A program made the translations under genes and the position numbers. This document shows positions 33,208 through 43,789 of a stretch of DNA of 64,000 nt, piece after piece (within the stretch, counting starts at the first letter, position 1; each line of letters starts with the position of its first letter). Under the pieces are notes generated by a model. The model did not search any database, was not told the origin of the DNA, and saw nothing but the letters and a program-made list of their open reading frames with translations. Origin of the DNA: Ministeria vibrans ATCC 50519 (Eukaryota > Opisthokonta > Filasterea); NCBI GenBank assembly GCA_943704425.1, contig CALSCP010002159.1:32222-96221 (forward strand), in the 5' to 3' direction.

Positions 33208-34301
33208 ATGGCCAACTTTGCATGTGCCATCATCACCTTCCAGGTGATGGTCTTCGCCCTCATTTACTCCTACTCTGTTCTTGAACACGATCAGTTCCCC
33301 ACCGTCTCAACGGCTCTCCGCTCCGTTGGCATTTCGTGTGACTCAGAGCCTCTTTATGACGATGTTAGTGCAGGTAGGCAGGTGTCTCTCGTTCTGTTGA
33401 TAGATGTCTGTGAGGAGGACATTCTCTTTGACATCTCTCTCTGTTTCACACACACACACACTCTCTCTCTCTCTCGCTGTCTCTCTCTCCCCTTCTTCTC
33501 CTTTGCTTCATTAAGGTGTTGTTCTGCGCTACTTTGACGCTCGTGGTCGCGCTGAAGTGATCCGTCTTGCGCTGGAGCACACTGAGGTACGGAGGAGGAA
33601 TCATAACCACTCAGTCCCACTCAATGTGTTCACAGGTGCCGTACAGCGAGGAGAAGTACACCAAGGCGACGTGGCCGGCCAACAAGAAGGCGGGCATGGA
33701 GAAGGGTTGGTTCACGTTTGGCCAGGTGCCGAATTTGCAGACGTCGTCGGGCCGTCAGTTGGTGCAGAGCGTGGCCATTCTCAAGCACATTGCGGCGCGC
33801 AAAGGTCTCCGCTGTACGGCTGAGCAGGAAACACAGTGTGACATTGTGTCCATGGGAGCTGGTAAGCGACCGCTGACTCTAGTTGCCATTCTTCTCACAC
33901 TCTGAATGCATCGGGTTGCAGAGGACATCCGCACCAAACTGTCCAAGGAAGTGTACACGTCGACCTTCTCGGCGGCCTCGCGTGCCGCTTTTTACAACGA
34001 CATTGCGCCCGTCTGGTTGCAGCACCTGGAGAAGCTTCTGCCCGCCGCCAGCAGCAGCACGCCCGTCTTCATTTCCTCCCACTCTCTTACGTGGGTCGAC
34101 CTGCTCGTCTTCGACACGCTCGACTACCTTCGTGCGGTTGCTGCCGTGCCACTCCCTTCGCTCGTCGCCGACCCCCTTGCGCCCTTTCCCCGGCTCACTG
34201 CCTTTGCTGCGCATGTTTCGTCGCAGCCCCGCATTGCCGCATACCTTGCCAGCGACCGCCGTCGCCCGTACAACCTCCCGTACCCGCCCAAGGAAAATTA
34301 A
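33208..34301 (+). CDS. Glutathione S-transferase (sigma/pi/mu-like) with hydrophobic N-terminal extension
   Basis: Probably conjugates or isomerises substrates with glutathione. Exons 33208-33373, 33516-33586, 33636-33861 and 33922-34301 give 280 residues. The GST N-terminal domain begins in exon 2: VVLRYFDARGRAEVIRLALE carries the catalytic-type tyrosine and the RGRAE motif of the cytosolic alpha/mu/pi/sigma classes. QVPNLQTSSGRQLVQSVAIL follows, with the cis-Pro and the Gln-Ser glutathione-binding pair. The all-helical C-terminal domain includes WVDLLVFDTLDYL. Exon 1 adds about 55 residues not seen in typical cytosolic GSTs, including a hydrophobic stretch (IITFQVMVFALIYSYSVL) that could be a signal anchor. 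It is divergent from the HDAC and convergent with Alba. Confidence 0.88.
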
Positions 34302-34383
34302 AGCCAGCTATTGAACGTTTTATACAAGAAATACATACAATACATACAGTACACATCATGGATAGACCATAGAATCCGTTTGG

Positions 34384-35007
34384 TCAGACGCTCTGCTTCT
34401 CGGGACGTTGATAGCCCGGCAGGGTGGGATCAAGAGGCGCCTGAGAGAGCACAATGCGGATCGACGGCACTTTGCGCACTGCTTCGAGTGTATCAAGACC
34501 CGTCGCCGCCGGGGTGTCGTCGCGGGGCTTCCACGTGTCGGTGGTAGTCTCAAAGCCAACGGTGTTTCGCTGGTGAAGGCCACCAATGCGCCGTTTGACA
34601 ATCTACAGAGGCGTTGTGTTCAGCGTCGCCCCAACTGGACACCACACGGCCTTACCTCCGCTACCGTCACTGCCATTGTCACCGCACGGCCCGTGCCCAC
34701 AATGAAAACCTCGCCGCTCTTCTGAAGAGCGCAAGAGAGACAGACAGACAGAGAGAGAGACGGAAAGTGTCAATGTTGTGCAATCAATCCAACAACACAA
34801 GTCTGCCGCCTACCTGCACTTGCGTCATTCCATAGCCAACGTAGTGTTTTACTTTCCCATGGGTCTTGATCACGAGCTGGGTGGGCCGTAAGAATGATTG
34901 AGAGACGGAAAGCAGGAAATGAAACATACCTCTCTTGGATCGGACGGTACTGTCGCTGCCTGCATCGCTGTGTCTGTAGTGGACTTTTCTAAGACGTAAT
35001 GATCCAT
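34384..35007 (-). CDS. Alba-domain nucleic-acid-binding protein
   Basis: Small RNA/DNA-binding protein of the Alba superfamily (relatives of Rpp25/Pop6 and plant and protist Alba proteins). Minus-strand exons 34930-35007, 34814-34876, 34656-34721 and 34384-34602 give 141 residues. The Alba core is clear: LVIKTHGKVKHYVGYGMTQV, GEVFIVGTGRAVTMAVTVAE, IVKRRIGGLHQRNTVGF and SIRIVLSQAPLDPTLPGYQP. The Pro-Gly-Tyr-Gln-Pro ending is typical of the short eukaryotic Alba type found in plants and protists. There are no C-terminal RGG repeats. All introns are in phase 0. It converges with the GST gene (82 bp) and diverges from PRP17. Confidence 0.92.
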
Positions 35008-35277
35008 GTGGAGAGCAGTATTATATAATGATTGAACTAAATTGAATGATTGATTTCACAATTGAATTCTTGATGGGTGATTGATTTTGTTCCCATGTCT
35101 GACTGATTGCTGCCCTCCCTGCTCCTTTTTGTAGGAAGCTTAATAAGTCCTTTAAGACTTCTCTTAATACTGAGGCGAAAAGCATTGTTGACGAATGCCT
35201 CACTCTCAGATCGAAACACGATCGAAAACGTGTCGAAAACATCGAATCAAATAATATTCATTAATTTATATTTTTGA

Positions 35278-36031
35278 ATGTCTGCTCTTGTGGCGTACGG
35301 TAGTAGCGACGAGCACGATAGCGAGGCAGAAGGATCTGGAGCCGGGGGTGTTGTGGACGTGACGCATGCTGCGCAGCTTGCGGGCATCGTGGTGAACACA
35401 GCGCCGTCCGTTGCGCCGACGTTGTCCGTCGACGCTGCCATCTCCTCCGACACGAAAATGCTCCTGTACAACGTGCCGGCGGCGATCCTCGATGCGCCGA
35501 CGCAGGGCCCGTCCGATCCCCGCAGCCTCACCGCCGGGCGTGCAGTCCGCAGGAACATGCATTCGGGGTTTGTCGAGGCAGCCGCACTGGAAGATTTCCA
35601 TTTTGAAAACCAACGGTAGGCCCAGCGTGCCCGCATCCGCGCCTGCATGTGCTTTGGGGCGTCTTGGGCGGCCTGTCGCTTGGTGGATTCTCTTGCGTTT
35701 ATCCTTCATTTTTTGTCACAGTCTCATTTTGCGTTTTCTCTCTCTCTCTCTTCTTTTCTTGCAGCAAAACGTTTGACACTTTGGGCTATGCGATGGACCC
35801 GGCGAGCCAGACGCTGGTGGGCAACATGGACAAGGCAGCGGCGACCAATGGTGCGACAGTGGCCGAGCTGACTGCCAGTGGTCTGGCGAAGGGGAAGGGG
35901 CCCGCGAGGAAACGCAAGCGAGAGGCGTTTGGCGATGCTCAAGGTCCGACTGACTGTCTCGTCTGGCTGTGTCTCGCGTGTGCTCATTGAATTTGCTCTT
36001 GTGTTTTTTGTTTTGTTGTTATTATCATTAT

Positions 36032-36078
<47 letters not shown>

Positions 36079-37873
36079 CTGTTGTTGTTCTGGGTCGCCG
36101 TCATTGTGTTTAGACGTGGAGGGGTTCCGAGGACCGTGGCGCGACTTTGCAGCGGATGAACAGTTTACCATGACGGAGGAGGAGAAGGCCGAGTTGGAGC
36201 GACAACGCGAAGAGTACCGCGAGCGCAAGGCCAAGATGAAGGGCGTCGAGCTGGAGGCGGCGGTGGCAGCAGTGCAGGAGAAATCTATTTTGCACATCAA
36301 GGACGCGCTGGATTACCAGGGACGGTCGTTCATGCACGCACCGACGGACACAGGGACAGTGCTGGAGACGGACGAGGCGCCTGACCGCTGTTTCTTGCCC
36401 AAGGCATGTGTGCACACGTGGGCCGCTGCGCACACCAAGGGTGTCACCATGATGCAGTTCTTTCCCCGCACCGCCCATTTGCTGCTTACCTGTGGCATGG
36501 ATGGCAAAGCAAAGGTCAGTGCAAGAAGCATCAGGGAAACGTTGGTTGATTATACGATTTTTTTTTGGTAATATTTGTGGTGGTTATAGTTGTTTGAGGT
36601 GTATGGGAAGCGACGGCTGATTCGAACATACATTGGGCACGACAAAGCGGTGCGTGCGATCGACTTCAACCATGACGGGACGCGTTTCCTGACGTGCAGC
36701 TACGACAAGCAGGTCAAGCTGTGGGACACCGAGACGGGCGAGTGCATCCGCAAGTTTGGCACGCGCGCCATGCCCTTTTGCGTGCGCTTCAACCCTCACC
36801 CTCACAAGTCTCACCAGTTCCTTGTGGGTCTCCAGAGCAAGAAGGTCATTCAGTAAGTACTCTGTGAGTCAGGGAGAGTCTCTCCCCATTACTTGTTCTC
36901 TACTATCACAATGTTTTTCTCTGTCAATTTGTTTCTTTCTTCCTCCTCTCTCCTTCCTTTGTTTGTCTTACCGGCTTTTATTCGATAGATTTGACATCAA
37001 CTCGGGTGCGGTTGTGCAAGAGTACGATCGTCACCAATCGTCTATCAACTCCATTACGTGGGTCGACCGCAACCGACGGTTCATCACCACTTCGGACGAT
37101 AAGGTACACATTTTTTTCTTTCAATCACTCACGGTCTCTAACCCTTTTGTCGACAGAGCATTCGCGCCTGGGAATGGGACACGCCTGTTGAAGTGAAGTT
37201 TATTGCGGAGCCCACCATGCACTCCATGCCCGCAGTGGCAGTGCACCCCTCTGGCAAGTGGATGGCTCTGCAGTCCATGGACAACCAAGTACCGCGTTCG
37301 CACCCACCTCTATCACTGTTTCTTTCTCATCACTTTGTTTCTTTCTCTCTATCTTTGTCTCATTCTCTCTCTTTGGTCTTGTCATTACATATGTTGTCTC
37401 TTACTCACTTCCTCCTTCGCTCTCTTTTTCAGATTTACGTCTTCAGTGCGATGGATCGGTTCCGCCAGAACGGTAAGAAGCAGTTTGGTGGACATCTGGT
37501 CGCAGGCTATGCGTGTCAGCCCGACTTCTCGCCCGACGGACGTTACCTCATCTCTGGCGACTCGGAAGGCAAGCTTGTCATTTGGGACTGGAAGGTAGGG
37601 AGTAACACATTCATGTCACACTTATCACTTTCCATACACACACACATACTCTCCCTTTCTCGTACTATGTATGGCTTTGTTTTTTTTTCACTCACCCTCT
37701 CTCTCTCGCTCTCCTCTTGCCATTCTCCCTTACCCTTTCTCCTGCAGTCGACAAAGCGCCTGTCCAAGATGCGTGCCCACGACGCCGTCACCATTTCGTC
37801 GCTGTGGCACCCGCACGAGAAGAGTCTCGTCGTCACGGCCAGCTGGGATGGCTCCATCAAAATCTGGCAATGA
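35278..37873 (+). CDS. CDC40: Pre-mRNA splicing factor PRP17/CDC40 (WD40)
   Basis: Second-step splicing factor of the spliceosome. Eight exons (35278-35615, 35765-35943, 36114-36514, 36590-36852, 36989-37103, 37157-37288, 37433-37594, 37748-37873) join in frame to 571 residues, the family length. The N-terminal region starts MSALVAYGSSDE, like human CDC40, and contains NMHSGFVEAAALEDFHFENQ and the charged EEYRERKAKMKG helix. From residue ~290 seven WD repeats run to the end: HLLLTCGMDGKAK, RTYIGHDKAVRAIDF, FLTCSYDKQVKLWD, FITTSDDKSIRAWEWD, YLISGDSEGKLVIWDWK and VVTASWDGSIKIW. It ends on the last repeat. It is divergent from Alba and convergent with TMEM18. Confidence 0.96.
36025..36077. repeat. 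(TTG)n intronic microsatellite
   Basis: About 15 TTG units lie in the second PRP17 intron, with the gene intact on both sides. Confidence 0.95.
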
Positions 37874-38025
37874 GCCTTCCTTCGTAAAATGCAAGTTTTT
37901 TTTTTCCCGTTTCCTCTTCTCTCTCTCCCTCTCTTGTTCTTTATGTCATGCTGTCCCTTTTTCGCAGGACAAGATGAGTACAATTTTACATTTGACACTT
38001 ATACAATGCACACTACACTTTGAAT

Positions 38026-38678
38026 TCACTTGTCCTTGACGGCCTCGTCGCGACGACGCTGTCGCTGTTTGAGAAGAAAGGCACGGCGCATCAGCCGCAT
38101 CACCATGCGAAACTGAATGAACTACAAAGCAATGAATATTGAATGGCAAGACTTGGCTGTGTGTGTGTTTGTGTGTGTACGAGAAGGAGACACCAGTTGA
38201 TGATGATGGGAATGGCAACAAAGATGGCGGCAAAGAAGCCGCGCTCGTCAAAGTACTGCTCGGGTGCAATCAGTTCCCAGTTGTCCGCTGCAAGCGTATT
38301 CAGATGTTCCAAAAAGTACAACAGAGTGACTGTGAAACGAGAATGGTTGTGAGGCAATGGCACTATGTCATGCGACATACCAAAGACCAGAGTGACGGGC
38401 ACAATGAGGGCTGGGCGCGACCGTGAGGCCACGACAGCCAGGGCGGAGAGCAGATGGAAGGCACTAAGGGCAACCATGACGGGCGAGAGGTAGTCCACCT
38501 CGCGCACCATCGCCCACACGGCCGCCGTCAGTTGACCGCCCACTACGGCGCCACTGTCGCCCCCAGCGCCCGCCGCATCCGCCTCGCTGGGTCCCAAACC
38601 AAGCTGCACAGATATGCTTTCGAGCACGTCAAGGGCATTCGACACGGCGTCGCTGACACTGGCGTGGAGGATGTCCAT
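38026..38678 (-). CDS. TMEM18: TMEM18-like nuclear-envelope membrane protein
   Basis: TMEM18 is a small three- or four-span protein of the inner nuclear membrane. Minus-strand exons 38381-38678 and 38194-38329 join in frame. They encode an N-terminal amphipathic part, a hydrophobic AFHLLSALAVVASRSR block, LIVPVTLVFGVTLLYFLEHL and the strongly conserved NWELIAPEQYFDERGFFAAI, followed by FVAIPIIIN. A third exon (38026-38121) in the frame FIQFRMVMRLMRRAFLLKQR would give the basic C-terminus expected of the family. The donor at 38193 leaves two bases, however, and this frame needs none; the spliced frame as written stops after a few codons. Either a base is wrong or an alternative donor is used. 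Confidence 0.8.
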
Positions 38679-38856
38679 GATACAAAACGTCTGATGACCA
38701 GATGATGATGATCATGATCAATTAATCCGAATAATTCTCACTCACACAGTGAACCACCAGTGAACACAACCTCACACTTTTGAAAATTGATCTTTGTTTG
38801 TAACTGGCAGCTCATTTGGTGCATTGAGGCAGTTGTGATTTGGCTGTGGGACGCGA

Positions 38857-39782
38857 ATGAAGGTGACGCTTGTTGTCGAACCGTGCGGGCACGATTTGGC
38901 AATTGCCGTTGCAGGCGAACGCGAACGCGACACGGTCACGATCCTGGCTGGTGGGGATGAGCATGCACTGTATTTGCTTCACGGGCGATTGCTTGAAGCG
39001 ACGGGTCTTCAGTCCGTTGGTATGCGAATGTGTGAAGGTTCAAGTTCACCTGATTATATTATTATGTATTCTGTCCTCTTAGTGCGTCTTGTCGACGTGT
39101 ATTCGGACGAGAGTGTCCGTGAGCTTGTGCAGAGGATAGTAAATGAGTTTGGGAGACTCGACTGTGCGCTGAATTGCGTTTGCACCGCCAAACTGTTGGA
39201 CGCGGACGACTGGGAGGAGGCACTCATTTCGCTTGTGAGGGTGTATCGATTCGAGGCGGAGGCCATGAGTGAGCTTGTCGCGGGCAAGATAATGTCTGGT
39301 GCTTCTATTGTGGTGGACGCCTCGTTTGCTCGGGACGAGCAGTCCCTTTGTGACGGAGTCAATGACTTGTTGCAGTCGCAGATTGCCGCGCTCGCGACGA
39401 AAAGGGGAATTCGTCTCAACGCCGTCATGTGCTGCTCGCCAGAGACTGAGCCGTTGGTGGTTGCCAGCGAGGGTGACGCAGCGCTGTTGCGCGTGTCGCC
39501 GTTGGTGACGCTTGCTGCGCAGTCTGTCGTTGCTCTCTTTGACCAGACCAGCGACTGTTCTACGGGACGCTTGCTTGATATGCAGGTGGGTGGGCAAAAA
39601 TGAGAGGAGGGACAACATTGCGGCGCGTCTGTTTACAATATCAATGCACTCTGTAGAATGAAGTTGGAGGGGACGGGCCGCGAGGGAAAACAATCAAGCG
39701 ACGGCAAGCGAACCGACAGGCGTCGCAACTGTCGTCGACTGGATCGGACTGGGTGGACGCAGTAGCGCACTGCGTTCCCTGA
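38857..39782 (+). CDS. Divergent short-chain dehydrogenase-like protein
   Basis: Exons 38857-39019, 39083-39585 and 39657-39782 give 263 residues with a Rossmann/SDR layout. The parts are a first beta strand (KVTLVVEPCGHDLAIAVA), a helix ending in NEFGRLDCALNCVC at the NNAG position, and GASIVVDAS where SDRs have the Ser-containing strand. Then comes a helix (VNDLLQSQIAALATKRGI) followed by RLNAVMCC, equivalent to the IRVNAVxPG stretch. The N-terminal glycine-rich TGxxxGIG motif is not conserved, and no YxxxK pair is evident, so catalysis is doubtful. The C-terminal exon is basic and unrelated to SDRs. It may be a pseudoenzyme or a very diverged family member. It is divergent from TMEM18 and convergent with the PSI gene. 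Confidence 0.6.
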
Positions 39783-39892
39783 CTACAACACCTGTACTTC
39801 AAAAAAAAAAAAAATCTACCTGTTATACTGTATCTGTTAGTGGATGTCGTGTGCTCGAGAGCATCAGCTAGCGAGGTGTGTATTTATGTTGA

Positions 39893-41131
39893 TTATTGGA
39901 GTGTGCCGTAGTCCTGGGAGCGCTGACGGCCCGAGTACCATCTGAAGCCGAAGAAGCCGACAAGGGCAAGACCGACGGCAAGGGCAATGCCACCGAAGAA
40001 GGAGCCAGCATCGAACTCGTGGGGGCACGTGGTGTGCGGCGGTGAGGGCGGCGTAGGCGACGACGGACACACCAGCACGCGCGAGCATTTCTCCAGGTCC
40101 TCTGGCTCCACACACGAATCGGTGGCGTCACACCAGCCACAGCCGTAGTTACCCATTGACTGGCACGACGTACAGTTGGACGCGTAGTGACAGTACAGTT
40201 GGCACGAGTCGCTGGCAGCGCCACCAGTGGCGGGACACGTCGAGGCGGTCGACAGGCATGTGCCGTTGCTGCTAAACGTCGAGTAGGTGGCACCAGGGCA
40301 CCATTGGCAGGTACGGTCGCGCACGCACAGGTCACATGCAAAGTACTGAGAGCAGTCGCTGCAGAGAGAAAGAGGCATTGCTGCGTCAGAAAGGGTACAA
40401 CAAAACACTGGCAGGCGTACCAAGTGTGCGAGGCAGGGCAGGCCGCCCAGACAGGGTCGGTTTTCAAGACACAGCGGTGCTGGCGCTGCACAGAGACGGA
40501 CGCGACGGAAGTGGATGAGCAACGCACTTGTTTCCCTCTCCCTTCATCTTACCAGAGCGCCGGCCGGAGCAGGGTGCACACAATCGGCCACCCAGTTGCA
40601 CTGAGTGCCGTTTCCAACCTTGAGGCAGTCGTTGCAGTTCCCTGCGTTGCGACGAGAGGGGAAAAAGAGTTTTGAGGAGAGTCACTCCTTAACGCGTAAA
40701 AAAAAATACACAAAAACAGCCCAATTCAAGCTGGTTGGGCACGCCGGTGATCACACAGTACACGACTCGCGCCATAGACCGCGAACAGCCGCAAAAGAGA
40801 CGACAAAACGAAAGGATGACAAACAAAAAAAAAGAAAGAAAAAAAAAAACATCCCATCAAATAAAAGAGAGACACGAGAACAGACGAAGACGACGGGGGG
40901 GAGGACAGGATATGGCACGGGCAAGCGGGGAGGGTGGAGGCGGAGGCAGAGAATCCCCCACACACAAACACTCATTCGTCACTCACTCACTCACTCACTC
41001 ACTCACTCACTCACTCACTCACTCACTCACTCACTCACTCACTCACCTGTGATCGTGCAAATGTCGGCGTTGGCGCCGCCCAGCATGGCGAGCAGCACAA
41101 TGACGGAGATGGTTACGGCGACGTACTTCAT
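39893..41131 (-). CDS. Type I membrane protein with PSI-like cysteine-rich domains
   Basis: Minus-strand exons 41047-41131, 40553-40641, 40421-40485 and 39893-40358 give 234 residues. Residues 1-22 (YVAVTISVIVLLAMLGGANA) are a signal peptide. The lumenal or extracellular part has repeated cysteine clusters of plexin-semaphorin-integrin type: CNDCLKVGNGTQCNWV, CSQYFACDLCVRDRTCQWC and CTSCQSMGNYGCGWCDATDS, each with the C-x2-C-x(n)-CxWC pattern. A transmembrane helix (FGGIALAVGLALVGFFGF) and a short tail ending DYGTLQ follow; YGTL fits a Yxx-phi sorting signal. I do not recognise a named orthologue; PTTG1IP-like proteins share the layout. The first intron contains a (CACT)n array. Head to head with LSm2. 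Confidence 0.75.
40978..41046. repeat. (CACT)n tetranucleotide array
   Basis: About 16 perfect ACTC units directly abut the donor of the signal-peptide exon of the PSI gene. The donor GTGAGT itself is formed from the repeat. Confidence 0.95.
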
Positions 41132-41306
41132 GATAAAATAACTGAGCAGTCAGAAGTGAGACTGAGAAGTGAGAAGCTTTGAGAACTGAGAAGTTTAATC
41201 AGAAGTGAACGACTTTATTTATTCAAAAGTCAAAACTCAAATACTTTCTTTGCCGCTCTTTCTACCTGTCGCACTTTGGAAGCCCTAGGAATACGGACGA
41301 TCGGCC

Positions 41307-42234
41307 ATGTTGTTCTACAGGTACGTTGCACGCCAGTGACGCAGTTGGGTCTCTCACTCTTTCTCCTCTCTCACTCCAACGCAACAGCTTCTTCAAGTCC
41401 CTTGTTGGTACGTGCTGCCTTAAGAGGACCCTTGTAGTGCCCCTCCTCCGTCTCACTGTCGCTGTTTCGCTCTCTGAAACATCAACGCGACGTTTTTCTT
41501 TTTTTTTTTTGTTACTTTTGTCTCTTGTCCTTTCTCTGTTCGTGTGTTTGACCCGCTGTGCACAATCACAACTAACGAGTTTATGTGCATTGTTCTTGGG
41601 TTTGTGCAGGCAAGGAGGTCACAGTCGAGTTGAAAAACGGTTCGTTCTATGTGTTGTTCTTCTCACTGTGTATCACTTCTCTCTCTCACTGTGTTTCGAT
41701 CACTTGTCTTCTCTCTCTCACTGTGTTTCGATCACTTGTCTTCTCTCTCTCATTGTGTTTCGATCACTTGTCTTCTCTCTCTCACTGTGTTTCGATCACT
41801 TGTCTTCTCTCTCTCATTGTGTTTCGATCACTTGTCTTCTCTCTCTCATTGTGTTTCGATCACTTGTCTCGTTCTCTCTTTCTCTCTTCTCTTCATTCGC
41901 TCTCTCTCTCTCTTCTGAAGTATTTGTTTTTGTCGTTTAGGGCTCGCCGTCACCGGCACGCTTCACTCTGTGGATCAGTTTCTCAACATCAAGTTGCATG
42001 ACATCTCTGTGAATGACCCCGACAAGTTTCCTCACATGGTACAACTGACATATATACCAACGACAAGATGTAATAATGTTTTTGCTGCACCTCAAGGCGG
42101 CCGTGAAGAACTGTTTTGTGCGCGGTTCGGTTGTGCGATATGTACACATTCCACGCGATGACGTCGACGTGGAGCTGCTGCAGGATGCCTCACGCCGTGG
42201 ACTCTCTGCGTCGCAGTCAGCGGTCAAGGCATGA
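41307..42234 (+). CDS. LSM2: U6 snRNA-associated Sm-like protein LSm2
   Basis: Subunit of the LSm1-7 (mRNA decay) and LSm2-8 (U6 snRNP) rings. Five exons (41307-41320, 41388-41407, 41610-41639, 41941-42038, 42097-42234) join in frame to 99 residues, almost identical to human LSm2. It starts MLFYSFFKSLVGKEVTVELK, then TGTLHSVDQFLNIKLHDISV, KFPHM, NCFVRGSVVRYVHIP and ELLQDASRRG. Sm1 and Sm2 motifs are both present, including the NCFVRG loop. Three exons are only 14, 20 and 30 nt, and a 301-nt intron with a minisatellite separates exons 3 and 4. It is divergent from the PSI gene and convergent with MICU. Confidence 0.97.
41676..41875 (+). repeat. 32-bp minisatellite in an LSm2 intron
   Basis: Six tandem copies of a 32-bp unit containing CACTGTGTTTCGATCACTTG alternate between CACTG and CATTG variants. 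They lie in the intron 41640-41940. Because 32 is not a multiple of 3, all three forward frames stay open and give false ORFs. Confidence 0.95.
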
Positions 42235-42366
42235 CGCGACACGAACCACAGATGTATAGTATGAAAAACAATGTTGGGACAAACCGAAATGTGTCAGAGG
42301 GAAAGAGAAGTTGAAATGACTGTTCTCAAGTCGTGTAATTGGTAAAAAAAGAGTGACAAAAGGCTA

Positions 42367-43730
42367 CTACTGGTCGACTTCGTCGCTGGCCATTTTGTCC
42401 TTGATGCACAGAAGGAGCCCCTTGAAGCCACGGTACGCGGCCGACGACTTTTTCTACGCAGAAACGCATATGAGGAGACGTATAAGGAGGCGAATGAGGA
42501 GGGAGAGAGAAAGTGAGAGAGCGCGAGGGCTTACGTCGTCTTGTCCTCGCTGTGCGCGCTTCTTCATGATGTCAATAAACTCGCGATGCGACAGCTCACC
42601 GTCCGCTACAATAGAGAGGAGAAGATAAGACACGAGACATACTAAGGATGAAGCACACACATATACGTACAGTCCTTGTCGAAGAGGTTGAAGATAATGT
42701 CGACGAGGTTGTCAGTCAGCTGCACATTGGCAACGGCCACTGCCGAGCGCTTGAAGTCATCTGATGTGACAAAAAGTAGAAAGAAAGTAACACAAAAACG
42801 CGGTGTAAGAGAAAGAGAGAGATGAGTGGCAGAGCGAGAAGGAGAGGGGAGAGACCTTTGGAGACGGAGGCACCAGCAGCAGAGTAGAGGCGCAGGGCAG
42901 CATCCACATCGTCAATGGCCTTGAGGAAGGCCCCCATCGACACCCACTCGGCCTTGGTCACTCCCTGTAGTGCATAGACCCAGTCAGTCATACATACATG
43001 CAGTCACATGCACACACACCCCTATGGGCGTCCCTCTTCAAGAGCCTCTCAATATCTCAGCTTAATGTGTACCTCTTGACCTTTGCGCTTCTTTGCTCGC
43101 TTAATGTAGTCTTTATTGTCGCTCAGGTTTGAGTACGACAGCAAAAGCGACGCAAATTTGGCTTCCTACTCCAAAAAAATTACATTATTCAAACGCATCT
43201 AACTTTTGTGTTTTACCTTCATCTTTCCATTTGTCTGATTCCGCTCAAACTCAATTTCCATCAACTCATTCTGCAAATCAGCCACAAACCTGAATCAAAG
43301 TGCGAGAGAGGAAAGGAAGCAAAGTGAGAAGGAATACACAGAAACAAAGTAAGAGAAGACAAAGAAACAAAGAGAGAGAGAGAGAGAGATACAAAGTGAT
43401 TGGGATAATAATGTAGAAAGAGAGAACAAACAAGGGAGACAGCGATTTTCTTTAGTGGGTTTGTCCGTGTGTGGGTTTCAACCGTACTTGCCAAATGTCT
43501 TAAAGTCAAGATGGGCCTTCCCCTCTGCACCAAAGAAGAAGTTAAGAAGGGGCGAGCGGGCAAGACGCTTGCGGACGTCACGCACTAAAGAGCGAGCGAG
43601 AGAGAAAGAATACAAACACACACACACAGATAGTGAGTGATTGATTGAGTGAGTGAGTAGCAGTACCGCGTTCGCCCTTGGTCGCGGCACTTGTCACCAC
43701 CTGCTGCACCCGCCCAAACTACACACACAC

Positions 43731-43789
<59 letters not shown>

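Noticed and set aside
41326..42001. Three overlapping frames with repeated SLSHCVSITCL-like units
   Set aside because: They are produced by the 32-bp intronic minisatellite. LSm2 splicing removes it cleanly.
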